Of a stretch of 64,000 bases of DNA, positions 11,624 through 21,656 are shown piece after piece. The stretch comes from Ulota crispa (Eukaryota > Streptophyta > Bryopsida > Orthotrichales > Orthotrichaceae). The stretch covers positions 18,882,539 through 18,946,538 of the forward strand of contig OY987248.1 of NCBI GenBank assembly GCA_963920765.1. Direction: 5' to 3'. A program made the position numbers and the translations under genes. Under the pieces are notes generated by a model that ran no database searches, had not been told where the DNA came from, and worked only from the letters and a program-made list of their open reading frames with translations. The number at the start of each line of letters is the position of its first letter. The stretch's first letter is position 1.

Positions 11624-11857
11624 GTTAAATTGGGGAAAAGAGTACATATTGGGACTTTCAAAGGTTTTAGGTGGTCACCTCAAACCGAACTCGCAGCGTA
11701 TTTTTTGGTACACGTGCCCTCACCTGAGAGGGGGAATTTGCAAGGGAAAAAATCTTAGTGGCTCATACTGAATCCGATACCTTCGAATTTGGTTAAAGGT
11801 AACTTTTTGGGTTTAAGGTGGAGTACAAAATGGTACCTCTGGTTTTCCCAATTTAAC
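11624..11857. mobile_element. MITE of the AATTTGGGAAAA family, copy 3
   Basis: The termini GTTAAATTGGGGAAAAGAG and GGTTTTCCCAATTTAAC are inverted; the interior (TTTTTTGGTACACGTG, ACTGAATCCGATAC) is colinear with 6,019-6,247. Confidence 0.65.
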
Positions 11858-12198
11858 AAACATGGTGTTTTTGGGAGTCCCCCAATATGGGCACCTTCCA
11901 CTCCACTCCCCTTTGTCCAAGTATCGTTCACACCTTGTGCCACAAGGGTTGTGGAGTCAACACCCACTTATAGAGGAGTGGCCTTGCCCAAACTGCCCCT
12001 GCTTGCCATGCTTTAAAACATTCTAGATAACTTCTTCATCAAATGTTCAACTATAGAAAAAATTAGATGTTTGCACAAGTCTTGGAATTCCTTACCTTCA
12101 ATAAAAGTTTTAAAAAATCACACAAACTAGTTTAGCTATTGGTACATGCCTAAAGTTTGTTTGTCCCTTAAGGGGACAGTTGGGCCTTTAGGGGTTAA

Positions 12199-13386
12199 TG
12201 CATAGTGGTGATTCCCAATCAAGGTAAAGTAAGTGAGAGCAACACTATCTTGATATACTACCAAGTTTGTGTGATCCATATTTTGGAAGTTTTTCTCTCA
12301 TGTTCTGATTTTTTTGAAATTCAACATAATAAGAAAAGAAAGATTTTCTGAGCATTATACTATTGAAATGTTACGATCGGTTCATCATGTTACTAAAATC
12401 ACAAGGACCTTTATAATATCACGTTTTTAATCTCTATGATATTATAACATAAATGCAATTTGAAGACTTACTGAATTTTTTACTTTGCATTCTATTTAAC
12501 ATACAAAAATCCTAGCAAAACTCTTACTAATATAGCAAGCGCCAATTGCTAGCCTATAAAATGAAAATCAGATCAGTGCAGACGGGTTCATTCGACCTGA
12601 ATTTCACTCAGAGGTCCAACTTTGCTCTTCTTATTTATTTTTTGCTTTTTTGGGAACTTATTGATTTCTTTGTCTCACTGGTTTAATCTCTCTGCAGTAT
12701 CCAAAAAAGAAGGTGGTTAGATTGCACCACTTTTGCAAGAAGAAGATTAGGAGAGGTTTACATTATGGCTCATGTCCCTCTTGTACAAATTCCAATTAAA
12801 CGTAAATTTTCAACTTTGTTGGGTTGTAAATGGGCCAAAACAATAAATGTTTAAAAAAAATGTTTAAATACCTTTGCAAAATAACTAAGCCTAAGACTTA
12901 GTTTGCAATATGGGATTTCCTTTGTGCTGAATTCAACTTTTTGAGTAGAACCCTACTCTCTAGGCACCCAAACTTCTAGAAAATGTTGCTTGAACTTAGT
13001 ATGCAACTAATATAAGATTTTGAGAATTCAACTAGACTTGGAGCATAGCGTGAATTGCCCCTAGGATTAGCAATGTTAGGAAGTAAAAACCTGGTCAAAG
13101 TTATTTACTTACGTTCCTAGTGCAACTTACCTCCTAGATTTGTATAAAACAAATACCTAACAAAGGATTTTCGTAGGGAAGCACAAAATTCCTTACCAAA
13201 TCTTTATGCCGTGTAAAGAACACCCCACAAAGATTTTTGCCATAAGGCTTTGTTGTCTTGCGCGCTCTGGGCTTTGCCCTTCGAGTAACAAGATCTTACA
13301 AAAAAAACCCCCTTGTGGAGATTCCTTGCCCTATACATAATCCAGTTACAGTTGAGAACTTTACATTTTACATTGAAGGAGTAACT
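12199..13386. other. Intergenic, no gene supported
   Basis: AT-rich DNA with many stops in all frames. No recognisable repeat terminus or coding motif was found. Confidence 0.45.
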
Positions 13387-14309
13387 TTAACCCCTAAAGG
13401 ACCAAGCAAAGTTTTCACCAAAAACCGAGCCAAAAACTCTTCAAAACTGCCATTTTTAGAGCATCAACCAGATTTGAAAACAAAAACATTTTTATGCATA
13501 TGTGACCATAGGATCTTGTAGAAGAATGGTTATAGAAGATGTGGAAAAAATTTCAGAGTTTTTCACCACTGGATTGGAAGTTAGAATGGTTTGAATATTC
13601 AAAAACGTCTTGTGAAAACCCAGGCAGCTACCCTTCAGAAGGTGAAATTCCTAAGGAAATAAGGCCATGTGGGCGGTGCTTCTCTAGATTCCACATCCCA
13701 CCTAAGGTATGTACATGTCAAAAAAGTTTCAACTCATTTGGAGTTGTATAACATATGGAAAAAAATTAGTAAGCAAAAAGAAGTAGAGAATGATTCAAAA
13801 CACTAAATTGTTAAGAATTTAATTATGGAAAGAAAAATGCCAATTCCAATGGTCATAATGTTGTCATAAACAATATTCATCCTTTGGTTTTGCTTTTTTT
13901 CCAAAATGTTGAAAATTGAGTAAAATAAAGGACTTGAAAGTTTAATTTGGAGTAGAGAATCCATAATTGCACGCAAACAAGAAATCCTCATAACCTTCGT
14001 CTTGTTGATCTAGACGAAATGATTCAAAGCTTCATACATTCACATAAATCTCCTAAACCAATTTGAAAATTTTGTTTTTTAAAAAAGGAATTTTTAAAAA
14101 TCTGCCTAAGCTGCTCACCGAATGTAAAAAACAACATGTTAGGCCATAATTTTTTACTCATAATTCCAAATGTTATGAAATTTAGTGCATAAACCTCGTC
14201 CCCACATTCTATTAAAATTTCAACCTAAAATATGAAAAGCTGCAATCACAGGTACCTGCCCAAAATCGCTATGTTTCTCAAGAAGGGGGTTTGGTCCATG
14301 AGGGGTTAA
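13387..14309 (-). mobile_element. TTAA element, subfamily II, reverse orientation
   Basis: TTAA at 13,387-13,390 and 14,306-14,309 enclose 915 bases. The left (B) end is CCCCTAAAGGACCAAGC and the right (A) end …TTGGTCCATGAGGGG. It is colinear, reversed, with 6,745-7,661 and 39,235-40,162. Confidence 0.8.
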
Positions 14310-14895
14310 GTCCAAATCCAAAAGCACGAAATTGTAGTTCATGTATTCATACCCATTATATTAGGGGTAGTCACACCTTTTTTGAGAATGAGAGTTCTAT
14401 GTAGAATCAGAAGTTATCAAGTGGAACTAAGACCCAATGGGAGCACTTTTCCATGAGTAAGGTATGACTCCCCTTTGTGAGCAATGGAGAATGGAGAATG
14501 AGTTTACCTAAAAACATTGATGCGATAAGTATGCAAGTTCCATTCACACTAAAACAAAAACAAGGAGGGTGAAAGCAAGAAGAACAAGACAAAATAGAGA
14601 AATGCATCAATAGAATACCTTTGTGCTAAAACATCTTCATGCCCATTCTTCTCCTCCAAAGATGAAGAAAAAACTTCTCAGTCTTCAAAAGAATAGGGCA
14701 TGCATAAATCAAAGAGAGATTGCCCCTTCCCCAATCTCTCAAGATTGAGAATGGGGTGAAGAAGGTTTGACTACCCCAAGTGTGCAATTGTGCATCTTGG
14801 AGTGGGATTTTGAGCATCAGCCTTAAAAAAGAGACTTTTCTCTCAGTCCGGGCCCAGAATGAAAAAGGCAATCTTAACTAGGAAGACGGCATGTA
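14310..14895. other. Intergenic gap between two TTAA elements
   Basis: Short open frames on the minus strand (14,407-14,610 and 14,626-14,871) show no recognisable motif. Confidence 0.4.
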
Positions 14896-15624
14896 TTAAC
14901 CCCTAAAGGACCAAGGGCCCTTTTGGGGGACAAATGGGATTTTTGGGCATGTACTTATGACTAAACTACTTTGCGTGATTTTCTGAAACTTTTATTGAAG
15001 GTGAGGAATTCAAAAATCTATGTAGGAATGTGATTTGTTCTTCATTCTGACATTTATTGAAGAAGCTAAAAATGAATTTGTGGAAAACATGGGACTCCGG
15101 GCAGCCCAAAAACTTCTTTGAAAATTGCATTTTTTTCAAATAAAAATCTGAAATAGGTTCTTTAGATATATATAGACTTGGGGAGCTTTGGATCATTCAA
15201 TTTTGATAAATGAAATGAAAGTTATGAGAAGTTTTAGTTTGCGGTCAGGTGTGGTTTCTCTTGAAATCACACCTACCCACAAACTAAAACTTCTCATAAC
15301 TTTCATCTCATTTATCAAAATTGAATGATCCAAAACTCCCCAAGTCTATATAAGTCTAAAGAACCTATTTCAGATTTTTGTTTGAAAAAAATGAAAATTT
15401 CAAAGAAGTTTTTGGGCTGCCCGGAGTCCCTTGTTTTTCAATTATTCATTTTTAGCTTTTTCAATAAATGTTAGAATGAAGAGCAAATTACATTCCCATG
15501 TAGATCTTTGAATTCCTCACCTTCAATAAAAGTTTTAGAAAATCACGCAAAGTGGTTTAGCCATAAGTACATGCCCGAAATCCCATTCGTCCCCCCCAAG
15601 GGACAATGGTGCTTTAGGGGTTAA
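14896..15624. mobile_element. TTAA element, fold-back form (A-A type), second copy
   Basis: TTAA at 14,896-14,899 and 15,621-15,624 enclose 721 bases forming one long inverted repeat centred near 15,258. Both ends are A ends (CCCCTAAAGGACCA… and its complement). Pairing is closer than in the copy at 1,977-2,687, so this one looks younger. Confidence 0.85.
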
Positions 15625-16851
15625 GACCCACTTATCCATACACGGTCCAGATTCTCTTGCTTTTCTTTTCCAGGCACGACTCACACGAGTGAACAAACTT
15701 TTATAACTTAGTTCCCGGCAAGAAAGAGTAAAGCTTACGAATAGTCCGTTGCTTTACGAGTGTCTGGACGTCTCTGGAGCAAGAAAAGTTTGGCTTTTTT
15801 ATGGAACCCCCAGCACGGCAGCACCCCTAGCTAAGTTACACCGAAAAATCCGAATGGCGAGACCGCAAAGTTAGTGTCACTGCAAATTTCACGTCACTAC
15901 GATATTGTTTTCTGCAGAAATTAGTGCAGTAATTATAGATTCTGCATTCCTTTCAATATATACAACTGGTTGTCGTAATTGTCATAAATTACTGTCACAC
16001 GCACTGAAAGGATAAATCAATGTCTTGTAAATGCTTTACATCCGAGCATGCTTAGAAAGCTAATATGCTTGTTTATTGTGCTTCGTGATTTTTGTGCCAG
16101 GCTTTTAATCAATTCATAAAGAGATGGAAGAAGCTTCATCCTCTGCACACTTAGGATTTAGCAGCGGGGCCAGGTTAATATTTCTAAGTTACATCAACAA
16201 GGCTTTGCGACGTCCATCTCCAGTCCGACATTTTCACCTCCACAGGATTCACCAATTTCAATTAGCACTGAAACGGCACTCAGGAATTAATTGCCACCAT
16301 TATTGTTTTCATTGTTTTTTTCTTGCTGGTGGGGTCGAGCAGTCTGGAGTGGCTCAAAAACCAGTGAGGGTTAATGATCAGGAAGCGCCAGGTGGAGGCT
16401 CCAGTTAGCAAAAGACGGCCCCGAAATACTCCAGCGATCATTGATCAGCTTGCCTTCAAGCCGTCGCACCACTCGAGTGACTGGACTAGAAGAGTGACTT
16501 CACCTTTTTTTTCCCTCCCTTCGATAATACGCACAGACTGGTACCTTTGCAGGATCTGACAGGCGGCCCTGCCATCCCCTTCAGCATCAGCCCAATTGTT
16601 CAGCTGGTGTCGTTGCCGCACCACCACGGACTCTGCAACCGCCGCATTGGATTCTGCTCCGATTTTGCAACTAGATTAGTTGTTGCACACTCGCACTGCA
16701 GGGCATGCCCCATGTGAGCGGACAACATACCCCGGCCACTGGCTCCGTTTTCTCTCAGCTGGAGTTGCGAACTGGCGTGGTTAAGTTGAAAAGGCATAGT
16801 TTTAGTAGTCACAGGTGGCAGGAGTTTTTTAAATTTGAGTGTAATACCAGG
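15625..16851. other. Upstream region of the NPH3 gene
   Basis: Composition turns GC-richer towards the gene. No TATA box or repeat end stood out. Open frames at 16,124-16,408 and 16,600-17,064 (minus strand) carry no recognisable motif. Part of this is probably promoter and 5' leader. Confidence 0.4.
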
Positions 16852-19800
16852 ATGGCGCCTTGGGCGAGTCGTCATGGTGGGCATCAGGATTGCAGGCTGC
16901 CCAGCTTCTCCAAGAGGCCATGGAAGAACAGATCGTCGACTCTGCCGGACACAATTGTGTCCAGTCCCACGACGGTGCTGTCGCCGCGACAGTCCACGGA
17001 GACGAGCTCCGTGACCAGTTGCGAGGAGCCGCAGCCGGCGCACCTCAACCACATCGTTGGTCACCTCGTCTTTGACACTGTCCGGAAATCTCGTGAATTT
17101 GAGGTGGAAGCCGCTTGTTTCGAGCCCATCAACAGCAGAACATGGTACTTCGAAAACTGTCTACTCACGACAGGACCACCGTTCTTTGCTGCTTTGGAAA
17201 TGTGTCCTGAGAGAGAGTGAGTGTGTGTGTGCGTGTGGGTTTTAGTATATGATGCTTATATTGTACTGATTTTCCTTGATTCTAGGACTTTCACCACCGA
17301 CAAGCCGAGCGACTTGCTTGTAGAGGTCAACGACATCAGCTTCCATCTCCACAAGGTATGTCAAGACCTCTTACTTGCTCTTTCTAGAACGTAAATTATC
17401 GCATTTGTCTGTGTATGAGCTCTGAGTCACATTACACGCTCTCAAACTGTCTCACCTTTCGTTGCTGAATCTCCCAACTCTTGCACTAGTCTTTGAGTTT
17501 TCTTCAGCTACATCAGAAACTGCACGGAAGAGGAGTGTTTAGTCTCAGACGCTGAGAGATTTAACGTGTCAATGACGAGTGTGCACTAGTGAGAGATTTT
17601 GTGCTTATGTATGTGAATGTCAGCTACCAAAGATGAGAGTTTTAGCTTTTGAAGTGTCGAGGGATTCGTATGCCAGGTTTTTAGATGGTGTGAGAAATGC
17701 CAGCTTGCTGCTGTGTTTCCTGGAGACGGTTGCTCCTGTTTTTTTTGTCGAAATAAGCAGCTTTTTCTAACTCTAGAGTGGTAGGTTACGTAGAGGAGAG
17801 CGTTAGCTTTTGGTGATCAAGGTTCTGGCTTTGCAATGCGTTTCTGCGGCATGCATGTTCTACAGGGTGCGCTCTTGGATATTTTTAGCTTCGGACGTTG
17901 CGGTTATTGGTTCCTGACACCGACGAGAAACATGTGTGTGTGTGTGTACGCAGCTGCCCATCCTCTCTCGCAGCGCGCTCCTGCTCCGACTGGCGGCGAA
18001 GTTCCCCACGTCGGAGACAGCATGCATCAACCTGGGCTCAGTGCCAGGCGGGGCGGACTCGTTCGCGCTGGCGGCGAAGTTCTGCTACGGCATCGACGTG
18101 GAGCTCACGCCGTGCAACGTCGCAGGCCTGCGCTGCGTGTCGGAGTACCTCGAAATGACGGAGAGTCTGGAAGAAGGCAACGTGAGTTCCAAAGCGGAGG
18201 CCTACCTCAACTCCGTGGTGCTCAACTCGTGGCACGAATCCATGGTGGTACTCATCTCATGTGAATCTCTGCTACCATGGGCGGAGGATCTGCAAATCGT
18301 CCAACGCAGCTGTCAATCCATCGCTCGCAAGGCGTGCGTTCCGAAGATGGGCACCCGCAACGAATGGTGGTACGACGAGGTCTCCTCCCTCACGCTCCAC
18401 TGCTTCGAGAATGTCATGAACGCCATGGCACGGAACCTCATGGATCCCAATTTGATGGGCGGCGCGCTTGAGCTTTACGCACAGAAATGGTTACCTGGCG
18501 TGTTCAAACACTCGGCGGAGAATTCTCCAAAAACGTCGCCGAGCACACCCCCGAGTCGGCTGAACTCCCCCACCGGAGTCGCCTCGCCAGAGCATGACGA
18601 CTTCTTCCCGGAATCCACGTTCCCGAAGCTGCATGATGTGATTCTGGAGCAGAAGAAGAACCGCTTCATTATCGAGACGATTGTCACCCTCGTGCCGCAG
18701 CAGCGAGACGCTGTTGGCTGCCAGTTTCTGCTTCGTGCGTTGCGTGCAGCGAGCATGTTCAACTGCTCCGTCGATTGCCGTGTGGAGCTCGAGAAGAAGG
18801 CCGGGCAGCAGCTGGATCAGGCGAGCTTGAGCGACTTGCTCATCCCGTCGTTTTCTCACACGAGCGAGTACCTCTACGACGTCGATCTCGTGAGCCGGCT
18901 CCTGGATCACTTCCTCTCACAGGTAAAGCATCACAATCAGGCAACATTTACATGCAACAGCCTTCCGAAATTTTACACCAACTCTAGAACATTGCAACCA
19001 TTGATCCCATGCCTAAAAAACCTGTGATTTCGAATGAATACGCTTCATTACACATCGTGTTTTCTCACCTTTAAATCCCTTCATATATGCTAAGATTCCT
19101 ACAAATTTGCAGGAGCAAGGTGTGGGAATGGTCATGAAGCATAACAAGTTCTTCAACAAGAAGATCATCGGAGCGCTGTTCGCAGGAAGCGCTGCGGCGA
19201 CCAAGCAGTCGCGAATGCAGCAGCAGCCAAGTGTGCGTTGTAAGTTGGTGGCGAAGCTGTTGGATTCGTATCTCGCCGAGGTTGCGCGTGACAGCAAATT
19301 GCCGCTGGCGAAGTTCCAGTTGCTGGCGGAAGCTGTGCCTGTTGCTTCAAGAGTCTCGGACGATGGATTGTACAGAGCAATCGACACCTATCTCAAGGTT
19401 AGTCACTGTTTTCTCTTCAAACCCTAAATCCTAAACCCTAAAACCCCGAGCTTGCAATGCTGGCAACCTCGATCCCCGGTACAGGAATGGTACGTGTTTC
19501 TGATTGTGTCTCCTGTCGATTCAGACTCACTCTGGTTTGACGGAACTGGAGAAGAAGAAGCTGTGCCGAGCTTTGGACAGCCAGCGATTCTCCCTCGCGG
19601 CGTGCATGCACGCTGCGCAGAACGAGCGTCTTCCCCTCCGCATTGTCGTTCAGGTTCTGTTCTGTGAACAACTGAAGGTGCGAGACGCCATCACGGGAAT
19701 CAGGCAGTCGATCGACGAGGATCGCGCCGTTGCCGGCGGTTTAGGGTTTCATCCGCAACCGCACCTCATGCGAGACGATGCGCCCGACTCGAGAGCCATG

Positions 19801-20255
19801 CTGCACACGACGAATCAAATGGAGATTCGCGCTTTGCAAACGGAGCTCACGACCATGAGAATCAATTACACGGAACTGGAACGGAATCTCGCTGCCATGA
19901 TGGACACGGTATGAAACATCTCCACATTCGCACTTGCAAACGTCTTTTTCAAAACACACTCCTCTGTTTAAAAAGACCGTTAATTGTGCGTAGAACTAGC
20001 TTCCCGATCAAACAAACAAACACACAAACATGAAAAGACACACAGCTGACATGGTTGCAGACTTCGCTCTGGATGTGGCAGATGGAACAATTGCAAAGAT
20101 CGAGACGAAACTCGGGTACATCGTGGGCAACGCCCTGGAGAAAAGCGAACAAAGGCGAGACGTCAAGCAAACAACAAAAACAGCAGGAATCGTCGTCATC
20201 GCCCTCGAGATCGCGACCTACAAGCACGCAAAGATGGCGGAACTCCATATCGTAG
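16852..20255 (+). CDS. NPH3: NPH3 phototropism signal transducer (BTB/NPH3 domain)
   Basis: Six exons (16,852-17,216; 17,286-17,355; 17,954-18,922; 19,113-19,397; 19,525-19,908; 20,061-20,255), all GT-AG, give one 755-residue frame, close to Arabidopsis NPH3 (746). A BTB/POZ domain starts near residue 130 (SDLLVEVNDISFHLHK, then LPILSRS). The NPH3 domain runs from about 283 to 620, with the family block GLYRAIDTYLK at 553-563. A coiled-coil stretch follows. The last exon ends RWRNSIS, placing a serine third from the end in an R-x-S context, the 14-3-3 site phosphorylated by phototropin in NPH3. NPH3 is a plasma-membrane substrate adaptor of CUL3 ubiquitin ligases acting with phototropins. The phrase SWHESMVVLISCESLLPWAE (237-256) resembles NPH3 itself more than RPT2. 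The start is uncertain: the frame stays open and GC3-rich back past 16,852, and ATG 17,200 would give 639 residues. Confidence 0.9.
19420..19446 (+). repeat. Telomere-like CCCTAAA motifs in NPH3 intron 4
   Basis: Three CCCTAAA-type heptamers (one altered) lie within 27 bases inside the intron. Such interstitial telobox motifs are common near plant genes. Confidence 0.6.
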
Positions 20256-21656
20256 CATTGCAATCGGTCAACTCTTGTCATTAGATCTTCTGTTCATATT
20301 GTACCTTTGAGCTAGAATTAGGGTTAGGGTTAGGGTTTTAGGATCAACCAACATAGGGTGGGATCATGGCAGTCTCACGGAGTGTAGAAAATTTTCTTCA
20401 TGCCGCATTTGGGGTGTCGTAGTGGCGCACAAGTGTGGGCGTGAATGCGACTTTGTATATTTTTGTACTCTAATGCCAGACAGACCATGCAATGAGCATA
20501 TTGCTCTGAGAGCCTCTTTTTTTATGTACCATTTTTGTGTCTGACCTGTTTTTTAGTAATTTGGGTGTGGTTTGAGAAGCTTTTTACGATGAAGGTTTTG
20601 GATTGCAATAGAAGTTTTGTCGAGGCATGGACCGAACAGGACTTCTCTTCCAAGGTCAGGGATTTTTCGTACTAGCAGGTCTCTAAAGCGATCTAACCTT
20701 AAGAGATGAATAATGTTCAATATTGAGTGCTCCAACGTTAGAATGGGAGGACAGAAATAGGTTCGTAGTGCTTGGTATTGCTTGACACCTGGAGATCTAA
20801 TCTTCTCCAAATCTTTGAGTTAGAGTAAAAGCAGGTTCTATTGATGGTAACGTAGAGAAGGAAACTGAATCTATTTGCACAGATTATGAACTATGAAGGT
20901 GAACCCAATTGTAAAGCATGAAGATTGTTGAAACTTTACGCACGTTTTGTAGGTAGGTGAAGGATAAGTAGATGACATGCACACAGCTTTTTGATGAAAA
21001 CCCCTAACAGTGAAAGTATATAATTCGAAACCCCTTGACATGCAAATAGTAATGGAGAAACCACAGTTTGGCTGTAGATATTTGAAAATTGTGTCTGAGA
21101 CTCCACCGTTTGGAGAGTGGAATTGTATGGAAAGAGATTGTCCTTGATTCTAACGTACATAAGAAAGCATTGGCTAGTCCTCTTTGTAAATCTTCTTGTA
21201 CAACATGACGACCACCATTGAGAATCCTCACAGTTATGATTGGAAAAATGCTGTGCAAGGTTTAGGGTTTACAGTGGAGAAGTCTTGGTTCAAAATCGTT
21301 TCATCTTTCCAAGGGTCACTACAGGGACAAAGAGACATTTGCTCTGTACTGCACACCCTTTCGTGCTTCATAAGCCCACATGGGCTGTTCTTTCGCATCC
21401 AGCTGGGCGTGACGGAGATGGACAGTCTCAATTTAGATGGTCATGCTGGGATTGAGCTCGGTCGTAGTGTTCGTAAGAGCTTTACCTGGTCTTACTGGCA
21501 TTTCAGGCGCAAGGAAAAGCATACTTGCAAACACGGATGGAATGGGGCAAGCCGATGACGAGGATAAAACAGGTGCAGCTTGGGGCTGCAGACGTCATGG
21601 GGTGTAGGAAGTTCGAAGTGTTGCAGATTTCTCACTAGGCTGCTGCTCCTGGCGCC
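20256..21656. other. Between NPH3 and the coiled-coil gene
   Basis: It includes the 3' side of NPH3 and the probable promoter of the next gene. At 20,318-20,340 there is a short run of TTAGGG units ending in TTTTAGG. No other coding sequence is supported. Confidence 0.45.
20318..20340 (+). repeat. Short interstitial TTAGGG run
   Basis: Three TTAGGG hexamers in tandem followed by GTTTTAGG, just downstream of NPH3. The unit here is the hexamer, not the TTTAGGG heptamer usual in plant telomeres. Confidence 0.75.

Larger units (their letters stand above)
9961..12198 (-). mobile_element. TTAA element in B-to-A orientation, enlarged by nested insertions
   Basis: TTAA at 9,961-9,964 and 12,195-12,198. 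The left end (CCCCTAAGGGCCCAAGCC) matches the B end of the element at 62,863-63,971, and the right 200 bases match the A end seen at 1,977 and 14,900. Relatives are about 0.9-1.1 kb; the extra length is accounted for by a fold-back element at 10,424-11,163 and two MITEs at 11,313-11,589 and 11,624-11,857. That both ends belong to one insertion is an inference. Confidence 0.55.

Noticed and set aside
13803-13991. Frame with the peptide MDSLLQIKLSSP, also found at 39,522-39,728
   Set aside because: The frames recur only because the TTAA elements carrying them are copies; they are short, and the third copy (6,745-7,661) does not keep the frame as long.
20030-20284. 84-codon frame over the last NPH3 exon
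   Set aside because: Splicing from 19,908 enters a different frame that gives the conserved NPH3 end, so this longer frame is a shadow.
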